Assembly (NCBI GenBank): GCA_036257535.1
Contig: DATAFJ010000026.1
Span: 1-30,791, forward strand
Length of the DNA: 30,791 bases
Source: DATAEE01 sp036257535
GTDB lineage: Bacteria > Acidobacteriota > Vicinamibacteria > Vicinamibacterales > 2-12-FULL-66-21
Direction: 5' to 3'
In this document: in pieces, positions 7,504 to 15,902 of the stretch
Layout: each line of letters starts with the position of its first letter
How positions within the stretch are numbered: the stretch's first letter is position 1
Notes under the pieces: model-generated
The model's input: the letters and a program-made list of their open reading frames with translations, nothing else
Database searches by the model: none
What the model was told of the DNA's origin: nothing
Position numbers and translations under genes: made by a program

Positions 7504-9398
7504 AGGGCGCTGGAATCGGCGAGCCGCAGAGCGACGGTTTCGGCCGCCACCCGCGCCAGGCGAAGTTCGGCGTCGGAGAATCCCTCCGCCCTGTCGCAGT
7601 ACACGGCGAGAACTCCGAGCGTCTCTTCACCGGCGAGGAGCGGCAGAGCGGTGACGCGAATCGGCATCCACGTCTCGCCGTTCAGCCGGCCTTGCAGGTC
7701 GAGCCTGGCGTCCGCGTTGGCGATGACGCGGCGGTTGGCGGCAACCCAGCCGCTCACGCCCTCGCCGAGTCGCATACGCAGCCCGCACAGCGAGCGGCGA
7801 TGGGGACCGGCGGCAGATCGGGCCACCAGCGAGTCGGTTGAGCCTTCCGAGGCATAGATGACGATCGCCGACGCCGGCATCGCGCCGGAGAAATGGTGGA
7901 GCACCGCGTCGGCGAGACGCGTGCCGTCGGTCTCTCGCGCCGTGTCGCGCCCCAGCCGTGACGCCACGAGCAGCGCGGCATCGAGGTCGTCGGCCTCGCT
8001 GGTGGCCTGCGGTCTCTCGATCTGCCGGGTGGCCGCTTGCGGATCTTCGACCGGCCTGCGCGGTGCGAGCGGCGCCGGTCCCTGGTCCGCGCCATCTTCC
8101 GAGTCTTCTCTGACGAGCTCGGGCTGGATGCCCGCGAACGCATCCACGACGCCGGGGTCGTACATCGATCCACGCCGATCGCGCAGGATCTTCAACGCCT
8201 CCGCATCGCTCATGGCCGGACGGTACGGTCGATCCGACGTGAGGGCGTCGTAGCAATCGACCACCGACAGGATGCGGGCTCCCAGCGGAATCGCCTCGCC
8301 GCGGAGCCCGTCCGGATAGCCCGTGCCGTCCCAGTTTTCGTGATGGTGCCGCACGATCGGGACGACGGGATATGGGAAGTCGACGGTCGAGAGGATGTCC
8401 GCGCCGATTCGCGCGTGGCCTTTCATGATCTCGAACTCGGCCGCCGTCAGCCGTCCGGGCTTGTTGAGGATGTGCTCGGGGATGGCGAGCTTGCCCGTGT
8501 CGTGGAGCAGCGACGCCGCCTCGACGGCGCGAATCACCGCCTCGTCTTCGACGCCCACCTCGCGCGCGAGCCGCACGGCGTGGCGCTGCACGCGGCGAAT
8601 GTGGCCATGCGTCACTTGATCCTTGGCGTCGATCGCCTGCGCGAGCGTCTCGATCGTCGCGAGGTACTGCCGGTTGATCTCACCGAGGTGTTTGAGCCGG
8701 TCGTCGATGCGGCCGACCGCATGCTTGAAGGCGAAGTACAGGATCAGCGGAAAGGGCAGCGCGAGCGCGACGATCGTGAGGTTCAGGCCGTCGCTTCGCA
8801 GGAAGAGCAGCAGCAGCGCCGCCATCGTCGTGCCGCCAACGTAGTTCGGCCACAGCCCCAGGAAGTGACTCCGCCACGTCGTCCACAGGTTTTGATTGCC
8901 GTCGAACGCGACGGCGCCGGCGACAAGATAAGTGTTTACGGCGAAGTAGGTCGTCGCAAAAACTATGAGCGGGAGGGCGTGCGTCCGGAGCACGAGCTGT
9001 CCGTCGGGGGCGAGACCGAAGAACAGCGTTGTCGCGAGCCACATCGCCACCGCCGGCGCCGCGGCATTGAAGAGCGCCCGCTCGACGGTGCGCGCTCCGC
9101 GTGACATGCGCAGCGTCTGCATGAGGCCGTCCAGCGCGGCGGTGACGGCTCCCGCCGCGGGATCGAACAGCAGCCCAGAAGCGATGATGAACGTGTCGGA
9201 GATTGAGAAGGTGATCGGCGCGCCGGGAATCGCGAGCGTCGCAGAGCTGGTGACGACGGTGAGTCCGATGAAGATCGCCCAGAACGGGTCAACGCCGTGC
9301 GTAGTGAGCGACCAGGCGGACACACCAAGCGCCAGCGCGCCTGCGGCGACGACAGCTCCGACGTAGAGCCGCCTCGCGGCGGCCCGGGTGTTCTGCAT
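7494..9398 (-). CDS. Membrane-anchored HD-GYP domain protein with C-terminal GAF domain (predicted c-di-GMP phosphodiesterase)
   Basis: 634 residues. About residues 1-230 form a multi-helix integral membrane sensor region with several hydrophobic segments (for example AMWLATTLFFGLAP and LTIVALALPFPLILYFAF). An HD-GYP domain follows at about 250-430: His299-Asp300 in LLHDTGKLAIP, HHHENWDGTGYPDG with the GYP triad at 360-362, then LGARILSVVDCYDALTSDRPY. After an acidic/Pro-rich linker, about 490-630 resembles a GAF domain (LGEGVSGWVAANRRVIANAD, LGVLAVY). HD-GYP enzymes hydrolyse cyclic di-GMP or related dinucleotides; the intact motifs predict activity. The usual order is sensor then HD-GYP at the end, so the trailing GAF domain is less common. 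No strong Shine-Dalgarno is seen; TAGAAT (9422-9427, minus strand) could be the -10 box. Confidence 0.9.
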   Translation of the reverse strand: MQNTRAAARRLYVGAVVAAGALALGVSAWSLTTHGVDPFWAIFIGLTVVTSSATLAIPGAPITFSISDTFIIASGLLFDPAAGAVTAALDGLMQTLRMSRGARTVERALFNAAAPAVAMWLATTLFFGLAPDGQLVLRTHALPLIVFATTYFAVNTYLVAGAVAFDGNQNLWTTWRSHFLGLWPNYVGGTTMAALLLLFLRSDGLNLTIVALALPFPLILYFAFKHAVGRIDDRLKHLGEINRQYLATIETLAQAIDAKDQVTHGHIRRVQRHAVRLAREVGVEDEAVIRAVEAASLLHDTGKLAIPEHILNKPGRLTAAEFEIMKGHARIGADILSTVDFPYPVVPIVRHHHENWDGTGYPDGLRGEAIPLGARILSVVDCYDALTSDRPYRPAMSDAEALKILRDRRGSMYDPGVVDAFAGIQPELVREDSEDGADQGPAPLAPRRPVEDPQAATRQIERPQATSEADDLDAALLVASRLGRDTARETDGTRLADAVLHHFSGAMPASAIVIYASEGSTDSLVARSAAGPHRRSLCGLRMRLGEGVSGWVAANRRVIANADARLDLQGRLNGETWMPIRVTALPLLAGEETLGVLAVYCDRAEGFSDAELRLARVAAETVALRLADSSALRS

Positions 9399-9449
9399 TC
9401 AATTGGAGCTGGGGTTCTTCCATTCTACGACAATCCTGGCGCGGTCGCC

Positions 9450-9479
9450 TTGAACGACCCCCCTAAGACCCGCTATCAT
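9450..9479 (+). promoter_or_regulatory. Predicted sigma-70-type promoter of the uppS-cdsA-dxr-rseP operon
   Basis: TTGAAC (9450-9455) and TATCAT (9474-9479) are separated by 18 nt, giving an expected start near 9486, some 16 nt before the uppS ATG. It is the best -35/-10 pair in the divergent gap between the HD-GYP gene and uppS. Confidence 0.55.
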
Positions 9480-9501
9480 CAAGGTTTACGCCCCGCAATC
9501 G

Positions 9502-10287
9502 ATGGCGCTCTCCGACATCTTGACTTCGTGCCCACCGGGCTCCGCCGAAGAGGCGCTCGTCCGCCAGATCGACTTCGATCGGCTGCCGCGCCACGTGGCG
9601 GTCATCATGGATGGCAACGGACGCTGGGCCGCGGAACGGCACCTGCCGCGCGTCGAGGGGCACCGCGCCGGAATCGATTCAGTCCGCGACGTCGTCGAAG
9701 CATCGGCGCGCCTCGGGATCGAAGTGCTGACGCTCTATGCGTTCTCGGTCGAGAACTGGAAGCGTCCGCAGACCGAGGTCTCGACGCTCATGATGCTGCT
9801 GAAGCGGTATCTGCGGCTCGAGCTCGATACGTTGATCCGCAACAACATCCGGTTCCGCGTCATCGGCCGGAGCGATGCGCTGGCGGCCGACGTCCGGCGT
9901 GAGCTGGCCGACGGCGAGCGGCGTACCGCGGATCGCACGGGAATGCTCTTCAACATCGCGCTCAACTACGGCGGCCGCGCCGAGATCGTAGACGCGGCGC
10001 GCCGGCTGCTCGAGCGCGGCCTGCAGCCGTCCGATCTCGACGAGCAGACGTTTGCCGCCTGCCTCTACACCGCCGGTCAGCCCGATCCGGATCTCCTGAT
10101 TCGCACGAGCGGGGAGATGCGCGTGAGCAACTTCCTGCTGTGGCAGATTGCGTACGCGGAGATCTGGGTCACGAACACGCGATGGCCCGACTTCCGCAAG
10201 CGCGACCTGCTCGAAGCCATCGTGGCGTATCAGAAGCGCGATCGCCGGTACGGCGGCATCACGCAGCCCGTGGTCGCGGGACGCTGA
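9502..10287 (+). CDS. uppS: Isoprenyl transferase (undecaprenyl diphosphate synthase)
   Basis: 261 residues. It condenses isopentenyl diphosphate onto farnesyl diphosphate in cis to make the C55 carrier for peptidoglycan and surface glycans. The family signature HVAVIMDGNGRWA with catalytic Asp37 is near the N-terminus; LTLYAFSVENWKRP, NIALNYGGRAEIVDA, PDLLIRTSGEMRVSNFLLWQ and the closing YGG are also typical. Length is normal. A GTG following the TGA stop begins cdsA with no gap, the canonical order of this operon. A weak AAGG lies too far upstream to be a convincing ribosome-binding site, so the start is chosen by length and promoter distance. Confidence 0.96.
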   Translation: MALSDILTSCPPGSAEEALVRQIDFDRLPRHVAVIMDGNGRWAAERHLPRVEGHRAGIDSVRDVVEASARLGIEVLTLYAFSVENWKRPQTEVSTLMMLLKRYLRLELDTLIRNNIRFRVIGRSDALAADVRRELADGERRTADRTGMLFNIALNYGGRAEIVDAARRLLERGLQPSDLDEQTFAACLYTAGQPDPDLLIRTSGEMRVSNFLLWQIAYAEIWVTNTRWPDFRKRDLLEAIVAYQKRDRRYGGITQPVVAGR

Positions 10288-11082
10288 GTGCTCCGCATCC
10301 TGAGCGCGCTGGTTCTCCTGCCAGTGCTGCTTGGTGCCATCTGGTGGTCGTTCTGGACGACGTTCGCGCTCGGGATGGTTGCGGCCGCGCTCGCGTTCGT
10401 CGAGTACGCGGACCTCGCCGCCCGGATCGGCGCGCGCGTGCCGAAGACGCTTTCGGGTGTCGCGACCATCGGCGCCGCGGCGGCGATGGCGTGGCCCGGC
10501 ATGCCGGGCGGCGTGTTGATCGACGTCGCGCTTCTCTCGGCTGTCGTCGTCATATCGGCGACCGCGCTGTCGGCTTCCGTCCAGTCGCGGCCTGCCCTCG
10601 TCGAAGCGGCCACATCGATCTTCCCGGCCCTCTATCTCGGACTGCCGATTGGCGCGATCGTCTCGCTGCGTGACGTGCCCGGAACCGATGCGCTGCTGCT
10701 GCTCGTCGCCGTCGTGATTCTGAGCGACACGGGGCAGTACTACACCGGCCGGCTGTTCGGCCGGCGTCCTCTCGCCCCGTTGATCAGTCCCAGCAAGACG
10801 GTCGAGGGCGCGATTGGCGGCGTCGTCGCCGGTGCGGCTGCGGCGCTGCTCATCGGACGCTGGTGGCTGCCGGCCGTCGCGCCGCTGCCGCGCGCGCTCC
10901 TCGGTGCCACGGTCGCCGCCGCCGGCATAGCCGGGGATCTCTTCGAGTCGCAGCTCAAGCGCAGCGCCGGCGTCAAAGACTCGTCCTCTCTGATCCCGGG
11001 CCATGGGGGTATCCTCGATCGGATCGACAGCTGGCTCTTTGCAGGGCCAATGTATTACGTGCTGGTCAGGTACATCTTGTAG
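10288..11082 (+). CDS. cdsA: Phosphatidate cytidylyltransferase
   Basis: 264 residues, GTG start directly abutting the uppS stop. The enzyme makes CDP-diacylglycerol from CTP and phosphatidate at the inner membrane, the precursor of all phospholipids. Multiple hydrophobic helices run through the protein. The C-terminal signature is clear: SPSKTVEGAIGG from Ser167, then GVKDSSSLIPGHGGILDRIDS with the conserved Asp244. Context between uppS and dxr matches the standard uppS-cdsA-dxr-rseP arrangement of many bacteria. Confidence 0.95.
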   Translation: MLRILSALVLLPVLLGAIWWSFWTTFALGMVAAALAFVEYADLAARIGARVPKTLSGVATIGAAAAMAWPGMPGGVLIDVALLSAVVVISATALSASVQSRPALVEAATSIFPALYLGLPIGAIVSLRDVPGTDALLLLVAVVILSDTGQYYTGRLFGRRPLAPLISPSKTVEGAIGGVVAGAAAALLIGRWWLPAVAPLPRALLGATVAAAGIAGDLFESQLKRSAGVKDSSSLIPGHGGILDRIDSWLFAGPMYYVLVRYIL

Positions 11083-11094
11083 CGCGACGGCTAC

Positions 11095-12270
11095 ATGAAG
11101 AAGATCGCCATCCTCGGCTCGACCGGCTCCATCGGCTGCAGCGCACTTGCCGTCGTCGATGCGCATCCGACCAGGCTGAAGGTCGTCGGCCTTGCGGCCG
11201 GTGAGAACACCGCGCGATTCGCGTCGCAGGTGGAGCGGTATCGGCCGCGGGCGATTGCGATGGCGTCCGCCGCGGCGCTTGCCGAGACGCGCACCGGTCT
11301 GAGCGCGTCTGCGGCATCGTCGATCGCCACGGCTGGTACCGGCACCGAGGGTCTCGTGACCGTCGCGACCGATCCTGAAGTGGATCTCGTTCTGTTTGCG
11401 TCCTCGGGCACGGCCGGTCTCGAGGCAGTGCTTGCCGCGATCGAAGCAGGGAAGACGGTCGCGCTCGCCAACAAGGAGATTCTCGTCATGGCCGGCGCGC
11501 TCGTAACGGCGGCGGCGCGCCGCCGGGGCGTGACGATCCTGCCGGTCGACAGCGAGCACAACGCGATTCATCAGTGCCTGCACGGCCGTCAGCCCTCGGA
11601 AGTGCGACGGCTGATCCTGACGGCCTCGGGCGGACCGTTCCGCGACGTGCCGGCGGAACATCTCGCGCGGGTGACGCCGGATGCCGCGCTGCAGCACCCG
11701 ACGTGGAACATGGGGCAGAAGATCACGATCGATTCGGCGACGCTGATGAACAAAGGGCTCGAAGTGATCGAGGCGCGCTGGCTGTTCGACATTCCTCCCG
11801 ACCGGATCGACGTCGTCGTTCACCCGCAGTCGATCGTCCACTCGATGGTCGAGCTCACGGATGGATCGATCATCGCGCAGCTCGGCGTGACGGACATGCG
11901 GCTGCCGATTCAGTACGCGTGCTCGTATCCCGAGCGATGGACGGCGCCGGTTCCGCCGCTCGACGTGACGCGGCTCGGCCGGCTCGATTTCCTCCCGCCG
12001 GATCTGGAGCGATTTCCGTGCCTCGACCTCGCGGTGCGTGCGCTGCGTGACGGTCGTGCGCTTCCCGTCGTTCTCAACGCCGCTAATGAGGTTGCCGTGG
12101 CAGCGTTCTTGGATCGACGGTTGCCGTTCACCAGGATCGCGCCGCTAATCGAGCACGCGATGGACGAGTTTGAGCCGCGCGCGCCGGATGTGGGATCGCT
12201 CGCCGAAATCCGTAATCTGGACCGGCAGGCGCGCGTCCGGGCCGCAGAATTGGTAAGATTCACATCGTGA
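11095..12270 (+). CDS. dxr: 1-deoxy-D-xylulose 5-phosphate reductoisomerase
   Basis: 391 residues, the usual length. It converts DXP to 2-C-methyl-D-erythritol 4-phosphate with NADPH, the first committed MEP-pathway step. The dinucleotide-binding loop GSTGSIG is at residues 8-14; the metal-binding DSEHNAIHQC begins at Asp152 (with Glu154); ASGGPFR and HPTWNMGQKITIDSATLMNK are the active-site segments. The start is 12 nt past cdsA. The stop overlaps the GTG of rseP as GTGA, indicating coupled translation. ispG, a later step in the same pathway, lies about 4 kb away on the other strand. Confidence 0.97.
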   Translation: MKKIAILGSTGSIGCSALAVVDAHPTRLKVVGLAAGENTARFASQVERYRPRAIAMASAAALAETRTGLSASAASSIATAGTGTEGLVTVATDPEVDLVLFASSGTAGLEAVLAAIEAGKTVALANKEILVMAGALVTAAARRRGVTILPVDSEHNAIHQCLHGRQPSEVRRLILTASGGPFRDVPAEHLARVTPDAALQHPTWNMGQKITIDSATLMNKGLEVIEARWLFDIPPDRIDVVVHPQSIVHSMVELTDGSIIAQLGVTDMRLPIQYACSYPERWTAPVPPLDVTRLGRLDFLPPDLERFPCLDLAVRALRDGRALPVVLNAANEVAVAAFLDRRLPFTRIAPLIEHAMDEFEPRAPDVGSLAEIRNLDRQARVRAAELVRFTS

Positions 12271-13574
12271 CGAGCCTCTGGGCGTTTCTCTTCGTTCTCG
12301 GCGTCCTCATCTTCGTCCACGAGCTGGGGCATTTCATCATGGCGCGCCGCCTCGGCGTGCGGGTCCTGACCTTTTCGCTCGGTTTCGGCCCAAAACTGAT
12401 CAAGTTCACGCGCGGCGGGACCGAATACGCCATCAGCGCGATCCCGCTTGGCGGCTACGTGAAGATGGCGGGAGAGAATCCGGACGACTCCCGCGGGCGC
12501 CCCGAAGAGTTCCTCTCCAAAACGAAGTGGCAGCGGTTCTGGGTCTACATCATGGGGCCCGTGATGAACCTGCTGCTCGCGCTCATCGTTACCGCCGGCG
12601 TTCTGTATTCGCAGGGCGCGGAGGCACCGGCCATCCCCGTCGTCGGCGACGTGGCGAAGGGGTCGCCGGCCGAGCGCGGCGGGTTGATGACCGGCGATCG
12701 CGTGTTGACGATCGACGGCCGTTCCATCCGGACCTGGGAGCAGTTCTCGATCGAGGTCGGCACGAAGCCCAACCGCGACGTCGAGTTCGTCGTGGAGCGC
12801 GAGGGCGTCCGACAGATGGTGATTGTCAGGCCGGACGCCGTCGGGAAGTACGAGGTCGGCGACATCGGGATCCTGCCGCTGATCCGGCCGCAGATCGTCG
12901 AGGTCACGCCGGGGATGCCCGCCGAACAGAGCGGGTTCAAGCCCGGCGACGTCGTCGTCGCCGTCAACGGCGCGGCGAAGCCCAATCAGCCGGGGCTCAT
13001 CAAACAGATCCGCGCGAACGCCGGAAAACCGATGCAGTTTTCGGTGCTCCGCGACGGAAAGCCGGTCGAGATCACCATTACGCCGAAGGGGACTGCGGGC
13101 GCCGGAGTGATCGGCGCGAGGATCAGCGCGTCCGAGATCCGCTTCATCGAGCCGGGACCGATCGAGGCCGTCAAACTCAGCTTCGTCAAGAACTGGGAGC
13201 TGACGAAACTCATTTTTCGTACGCTCTCGGGACTCTTCACGCGCGAGACGTCGATGCGTCAGCTGATGGGACCGGTCGGCATCGCCGAACTGTCGGGTGG
13301 CGCCGCGCAGGCGGGCTGGGTTCCGCTCTTCAACCTGATGGCGATGATCAGCCTGAACCTGGGCCTGCTGAACCTGCTGCCGATTCCCGTCCTCGACGGC
13401 GGGCACATCTTCATCATGACCATCGAGGGGCTCGTCCGCCGCGATTTCAGCGTGCGCGTGAAGGAAAAGATGCTCCTCGCCGGCTTCGTCGTCCTGATGA
13501 TGCTGATGGTGACCGTCATCTACAACGACCTGATGCGCGTGCAGTGGCTCGAACGGATCATTCCGTGGCGATAA
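12267..13574 (+). CDS. rseP: RIP metalloprotease (site-2 protease family)
   Basis: 435 residues, GTG start overlapping the dxr stop by 4 nt. The zinc motif HELGH is at residues 18-22 in the first membrane helix, and the second metal-ligand motif LNLLPIPVLDGGH (Asp377) is near the C-terminus. Two PDZ domains lie between them (around VGDVAKGSPAERGG and VEVTPGMPAEQSGF). Family members cut anti-sigma factors inside the membrane after a first periplasmic cleavage, releasing an envelope-stress sigma factor, and clear signal-peptide remnants. The target here cannot be told. It ends 14 nt before a facing heptamer-repeat array. Confidence 0.95.
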   Translation: MTSLWAFLFVLGVLIFVHELGHFIMARRLGVRVLTFSLGFGPKLIKFTRGGTEYAISAIPLGGYVKMAGENPDDSRGRPEEFLSKTKWQRFWVYIMGPVMNLLLALIVTAGVLYSQGAEAPAIPVVGDVAKGSPAERGGLMTGDRVLTIDGRSIRTWEQFSIEVGTKPNRDVEFVVEREGVRQMVIVRPDAVGKYEVGDIGILPLIRPQIVEVTPGMPAEQSGFKPGDVVVAVNGAAKPNQPGLIKQIRANAGKPMQFSVLRDGKPVEITITPKGTAGAGVIGARISASEIRFIEPGPIEAVKLSFVKNWELTKLIFRTLSGLFTRETSMRQLMGPVGIAELSGGAAQAGWVPLFNLMAMISLNLGLLNLLPIPVLDGGHIFIMTIEGLVRRDFSVRVKEKMLLAGFVVLMMLMVTVIYNDLMRVQWLERIIPWR

Positions 13575-13588
13575 ATCAAGATGCTTGC

Positions 13589-13762
13589 GGTTCGGGGTGC
13601 AGGGTTCTAGGTTCAAGGCGTGGTGCGAGGTTCGGGGTTCAAGGTGCGCGGTTCAACGTGCGCGACTCCGTTCAGCGTGAATGTTGAACAGAACGTTTGA
13701 ACCCCGAACCCACTCCTTGCACCTCGAACCTACCTTGAACCCAGAACCGTGAACCCCGAACC
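13589..13762. repeat. Two facing heptanucleotide (GGTTCRR) arrays forming a long inverted repeat
   Basis: The left arm (13589-13659) reads on the plus strand as GGTTCGG, GGTGCAG, GGTTCTA, GGTTCAA and so on with 7-nt period; the right arm (13692-13762) has the same units on the minus strand. The outer 30 nt of the two arms are 27/30 identical as inverted repeats, and the inner ends (GGTTCAACGT against ACGTTTGAACC) also pair with one bulged base. It lies between convergent rseP and the MATE gene and overlaps the MATE 3' end. A 3'-end or termination role is plausible but inferred. Confidence 0.85.
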
Positions 13763-15106
13763 TGCGCGTACGTGAATACTTTTCCACCAGACGATCATCA
13801 GAGCTATCGCAACGGCGACCAGGCCGAGCGACAGCCCGACCCACAACCCGACGACACCAAGACCTAATCCGAAGCAAAGTGAGTAGCCGACCGGCAGGCC
13901 GAACAGCCAGTGGCCCGCCAGGTTCCAGATCATCGGCGATCGGGTGTCGCCAAGGCCGCGCAGGATTCCGGTTGCGACGCCTTGTATGCCGTCGAAGATC
14001 TGAAAGAAGGCTGCGACCATCAGCACGCTGACGCCGACGTCGATGACCCCCGCGTCGGCGGTGAACGCGCCGAGGAGCAGCCGGGGCGCGAGGATGAATG
14101 CGGCCGCGGCGGCCACCATGAATCCGACGCCGATGGCGAGCGCGGTCCAGCCCGCGCGTGCGGCTCCTTCGAGGTCGCCGCGCCCCAGCGCCTGCCCGAC
14201 CCGAACGGCGCCTGCCGAAGACACGCCGTACGGCACCATGAAGGTGGCGCCCGCGAGGTTCAATGAGATCTGATGGGCGGCGAGAGGCGCCGGCGAAAGC
14301 TTTCCGGCGAGCGCGGTTGCGGTGGCGAACACGCCGACCTCCAGCGAGAGCTGCGATGCCGCCGGAAAGCCAAGCGAGAGGAGGCGCCTGATTCTCCACG
14401 CTTCGACCGGCAGCGGCAGCCTCCTCAGCAGGCTGTCGGGATGACGACTCTCCCGGACCGCGATCACGCCCACCAGAAAAAGCACCATGTACGCGCGGGC
14501 GGCGACCGTCGCCCACGCCGATCCACGGACGCCCATCGCGGGCGCGCCGAGGTTGCCGAAGATCAGGATCCAGTTGAAGAACGCGTTGATCAGGTTCGCG
14601 CTGACGAGCGCGACCATGATGGGCCTGACGGCATTGATCCCCTGCAGGTACCGCCGGCAGCTGGCGAAGAGCAGCAGCGGCAGCAGGCTCCACCCGACGA
14701 CGCTCAGGTAGTCGCGTGTGAGGGGAAGGACGCGCGGATCGAGACCCCAGTAATCGAGGGACCAGACCAGCACGCGCACGAGGAGCGTGATCGGGATCGT
14801 GAGCAGCACGGCGAGAACCACGCCGTGCCACAGCCACTGGTGACACTCGTGGAGACGCCGCGCGCCGAACGCGTGCGACACTAGCGTGTCCAGCCCGAGC
14901 AGGAGGCCCATGCCGAACATCGCGATGGCCAGGAACGTGTTGCTTCCGATGCCAGCGCCGCCGATCGCCTCGGGGCTCAGCCTGCCGACCATGAGCGTGT
15001 CGACGATGCCCATGGCCATCCACCCGAGTTCGCCCAGCACGACGGGGCCGGCCAGCGCGAGCATCGGCCGGAACTCGCGGGCGAGGCCTGTCCGCGTCGG
15101 TCGCAC
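13730..15106 (-). CDS. MATE-family multidrug/metabolite efflux transporter
   Basis: 458 residues with about twelve hydrophobic helices in two homologous halves. LALAGPVVLGELGWMAMGIV, GLDTLVSHAFGA, ANLINAFFNWILIFG and ASQLSLEVGVFATATALAG are characteristic of the family. MATE proteins export cationic drugs or metabolites in exchange for Na+ or H+ across the inner membrane; the substrate is unknown. The start is a GTG at 15106; an in-frame TAG lies 9 nt upstream, so no longer version is possible, although Met15 could also start. A strong GAGGAGG is about 17 nt before the GTG, too far to be ideal. The last ten residues (449-458, GSGFTVLGSR) are encoded entirely by the heptamer array, so the natural C-terminus seems to have been replaced or extended by the repeat. 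Confidence 0.93.
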   Translation of the reverse strand: MRPTRTGLAREFRPMLALAGPVVLGELGWMAMGIVDTLMVGRLSPEAIGGAGIGSNTFLAIAMFGMGLLLGLDTLVSHAFGARRLHECHQWLWHGVVLAVLLTIPITLLVRVLVWSLDYWGLDPRVLPLTRDYLSVVGWSLLPLLLFASCRRYLQGINAVRPIMVALVSANLINAFFNWILIFGNLGAPAMGVRGSAWATVAARAYMVLFLVGVIAVRESRHPDSLLRRLPLPVEAWRIRRLLSLGFPAASQLSLEVGVFATATALAGKLSPAPLAAHQISLNLAGATFMVPYGVSSAGAVRVGQALGRGDLEGAARAGWTALAIGVGFMVAAAAAFILAPRLLLGAFTADAGVIDVGVSVLMVAAFFQIFDGIQGVATGILRGLGDTRSPMIWNLAGHWLFGLPVGYSLCFGLGLGVVGLWVGLSLGLVAVAIALMIVWWKSIHVRAGSGFTVLGSR

Positions 15107-15137
15107 GCAGGAATTCTATCGAACCTCCTCGAACCAA

Positions 15138-15785
15138 TTACCATCCCGCGCCTCGACCTTTCTGCGAGAGCGCGATCCGTCCTCCCGCGTCAAACGTGGT
15201 GGCGAGCATGTGCTGGATGCGTCGTTGATAGTCGGTCGGCCCGACGGCAATTCCGCGCAGGTTGTGCAGCTCGCCGAACCATCCAAGGTTGTAGTGGAAG
15301 GTCAGGTCGCCCGTCTGTCCGTGCAGGTTCACCTTCAACTCGCGGACGGTCTTTTGACGACCTCGATCTGACGCAACCCGCACGGGCGTACGGAACTTGA
15401 TCCACAGCACCCAGTTTCCCGATCTGATCTCGTCGACGTCGGACCATGGGACTGCCGCCTCGAAGGGCGCCGCGGGGTCGATGCAGTCGAACGATCCGTC
15501 CAGAACTCCCGACCGATAGACGCGGATGGCCTGGCGATCGAACGCGATCACGAAGCTACTTCGCGCTTCCACGTCATAGAGCGTTGCCGTCCAGGTGATC
15601 GCGCCGCCTGCGTCGAGCGTCCTCGACCACGCAGCCGCCGCCCGCGCGGCATCTTCGCCGCGTATGACGTAATCCCGTGCGAGCGCAACGTGCGCCGGAT
15701 CGCACGTGGCCGCCTGGGCACGTGCCATGCCCGGAGAGAGAGAGAAGAAGGTGACGAGAACGACTGCCGCGACGAACGGCCGCAT
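15138..15785 (-). CDS. Exported protein of unknown function
   Basis: 215 residues, not recognised. The start is well supported by GGAGG 5 nt before the ATG. A signal peptide (MRPFVAAVVLVTFFSLSPGM, likely cleaved after ARAQA) is followed by a mixed alpha/beta region that contains two Cys (in ATCDPAH and SFDCIDP), a Trp-rich middle (AVPWSDVDEIRSGNWVLWIK) and HYNLGWFGELHNL. No membrane helix other than the signal peptide is seen. The gene ends 31 nt before the MATE start on the same strand, so they may be cotranscribed. It is probably periplasmic; nothing points to an enzyme. Confidence 0.75.
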   Translation of the reverse strand: MRPFVAAVVLVTFFSLSPGMARAQAATCDPAHVALARDYVIRGEDAARAAAAWSRTLDAGGAITWTATLYDVEARSSFVIAFDRQAIRVYRSGVLDGSFDCIDPAAPFEAAVPWSDVDEIRSGNWVLWIKFRTPVRVASDRGRQKTVRELKVNLHGQTGDLTFHYNLGWFGELHNLRGIAVGPTDYQRRIQHMLATTFDAGGRIALSQKGRGAGW

Positions 15786-15902
15786 GGCACCCTCCGAACC
15801 GGGGCGTGCCTCCTGAGCGGCAACGGCGATGCCAGCCCGAATGCCGCAATTTACCGAAGGTTCTCCCCGGGCGGGCGATCCACCGGACTCTCCGGAGGAC
15901 GG

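Noticed and set aside
9679..11841. 720-codon open frame on the minus strand
   Set aside because: It is antisense to uppS, cdsA and dxr, has Arg/Asp/Pro-rich low-complexity composition and no recognisable motif: a by-product of high GC.
11910..13616. 568-codon open frame on the minus strand
   Set aside because: Antisense to dxr and rseP, which are certain; the His/Asp/Arg-rich translation is artefactual.
13589..13762. CRISPR array
   Set aside because: The repeat unit is only 7 nt, there are no unique spacers of constant length, and no cas genes are nearby.
13653..15137. 494-codon open frame on the minus strand
   Set aside because: It is out of frame with the MATE gene, and its translation is Arg/Gly-rich without membrane helices.
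15879..15899. Terminator hairpin after ispG
   Set aside because: TCCACCGGA/TCCGGAGGA is a 9-bp stem with one mismatch and a 3-nt loop, but no T-run follows; too weak to list as a feature.
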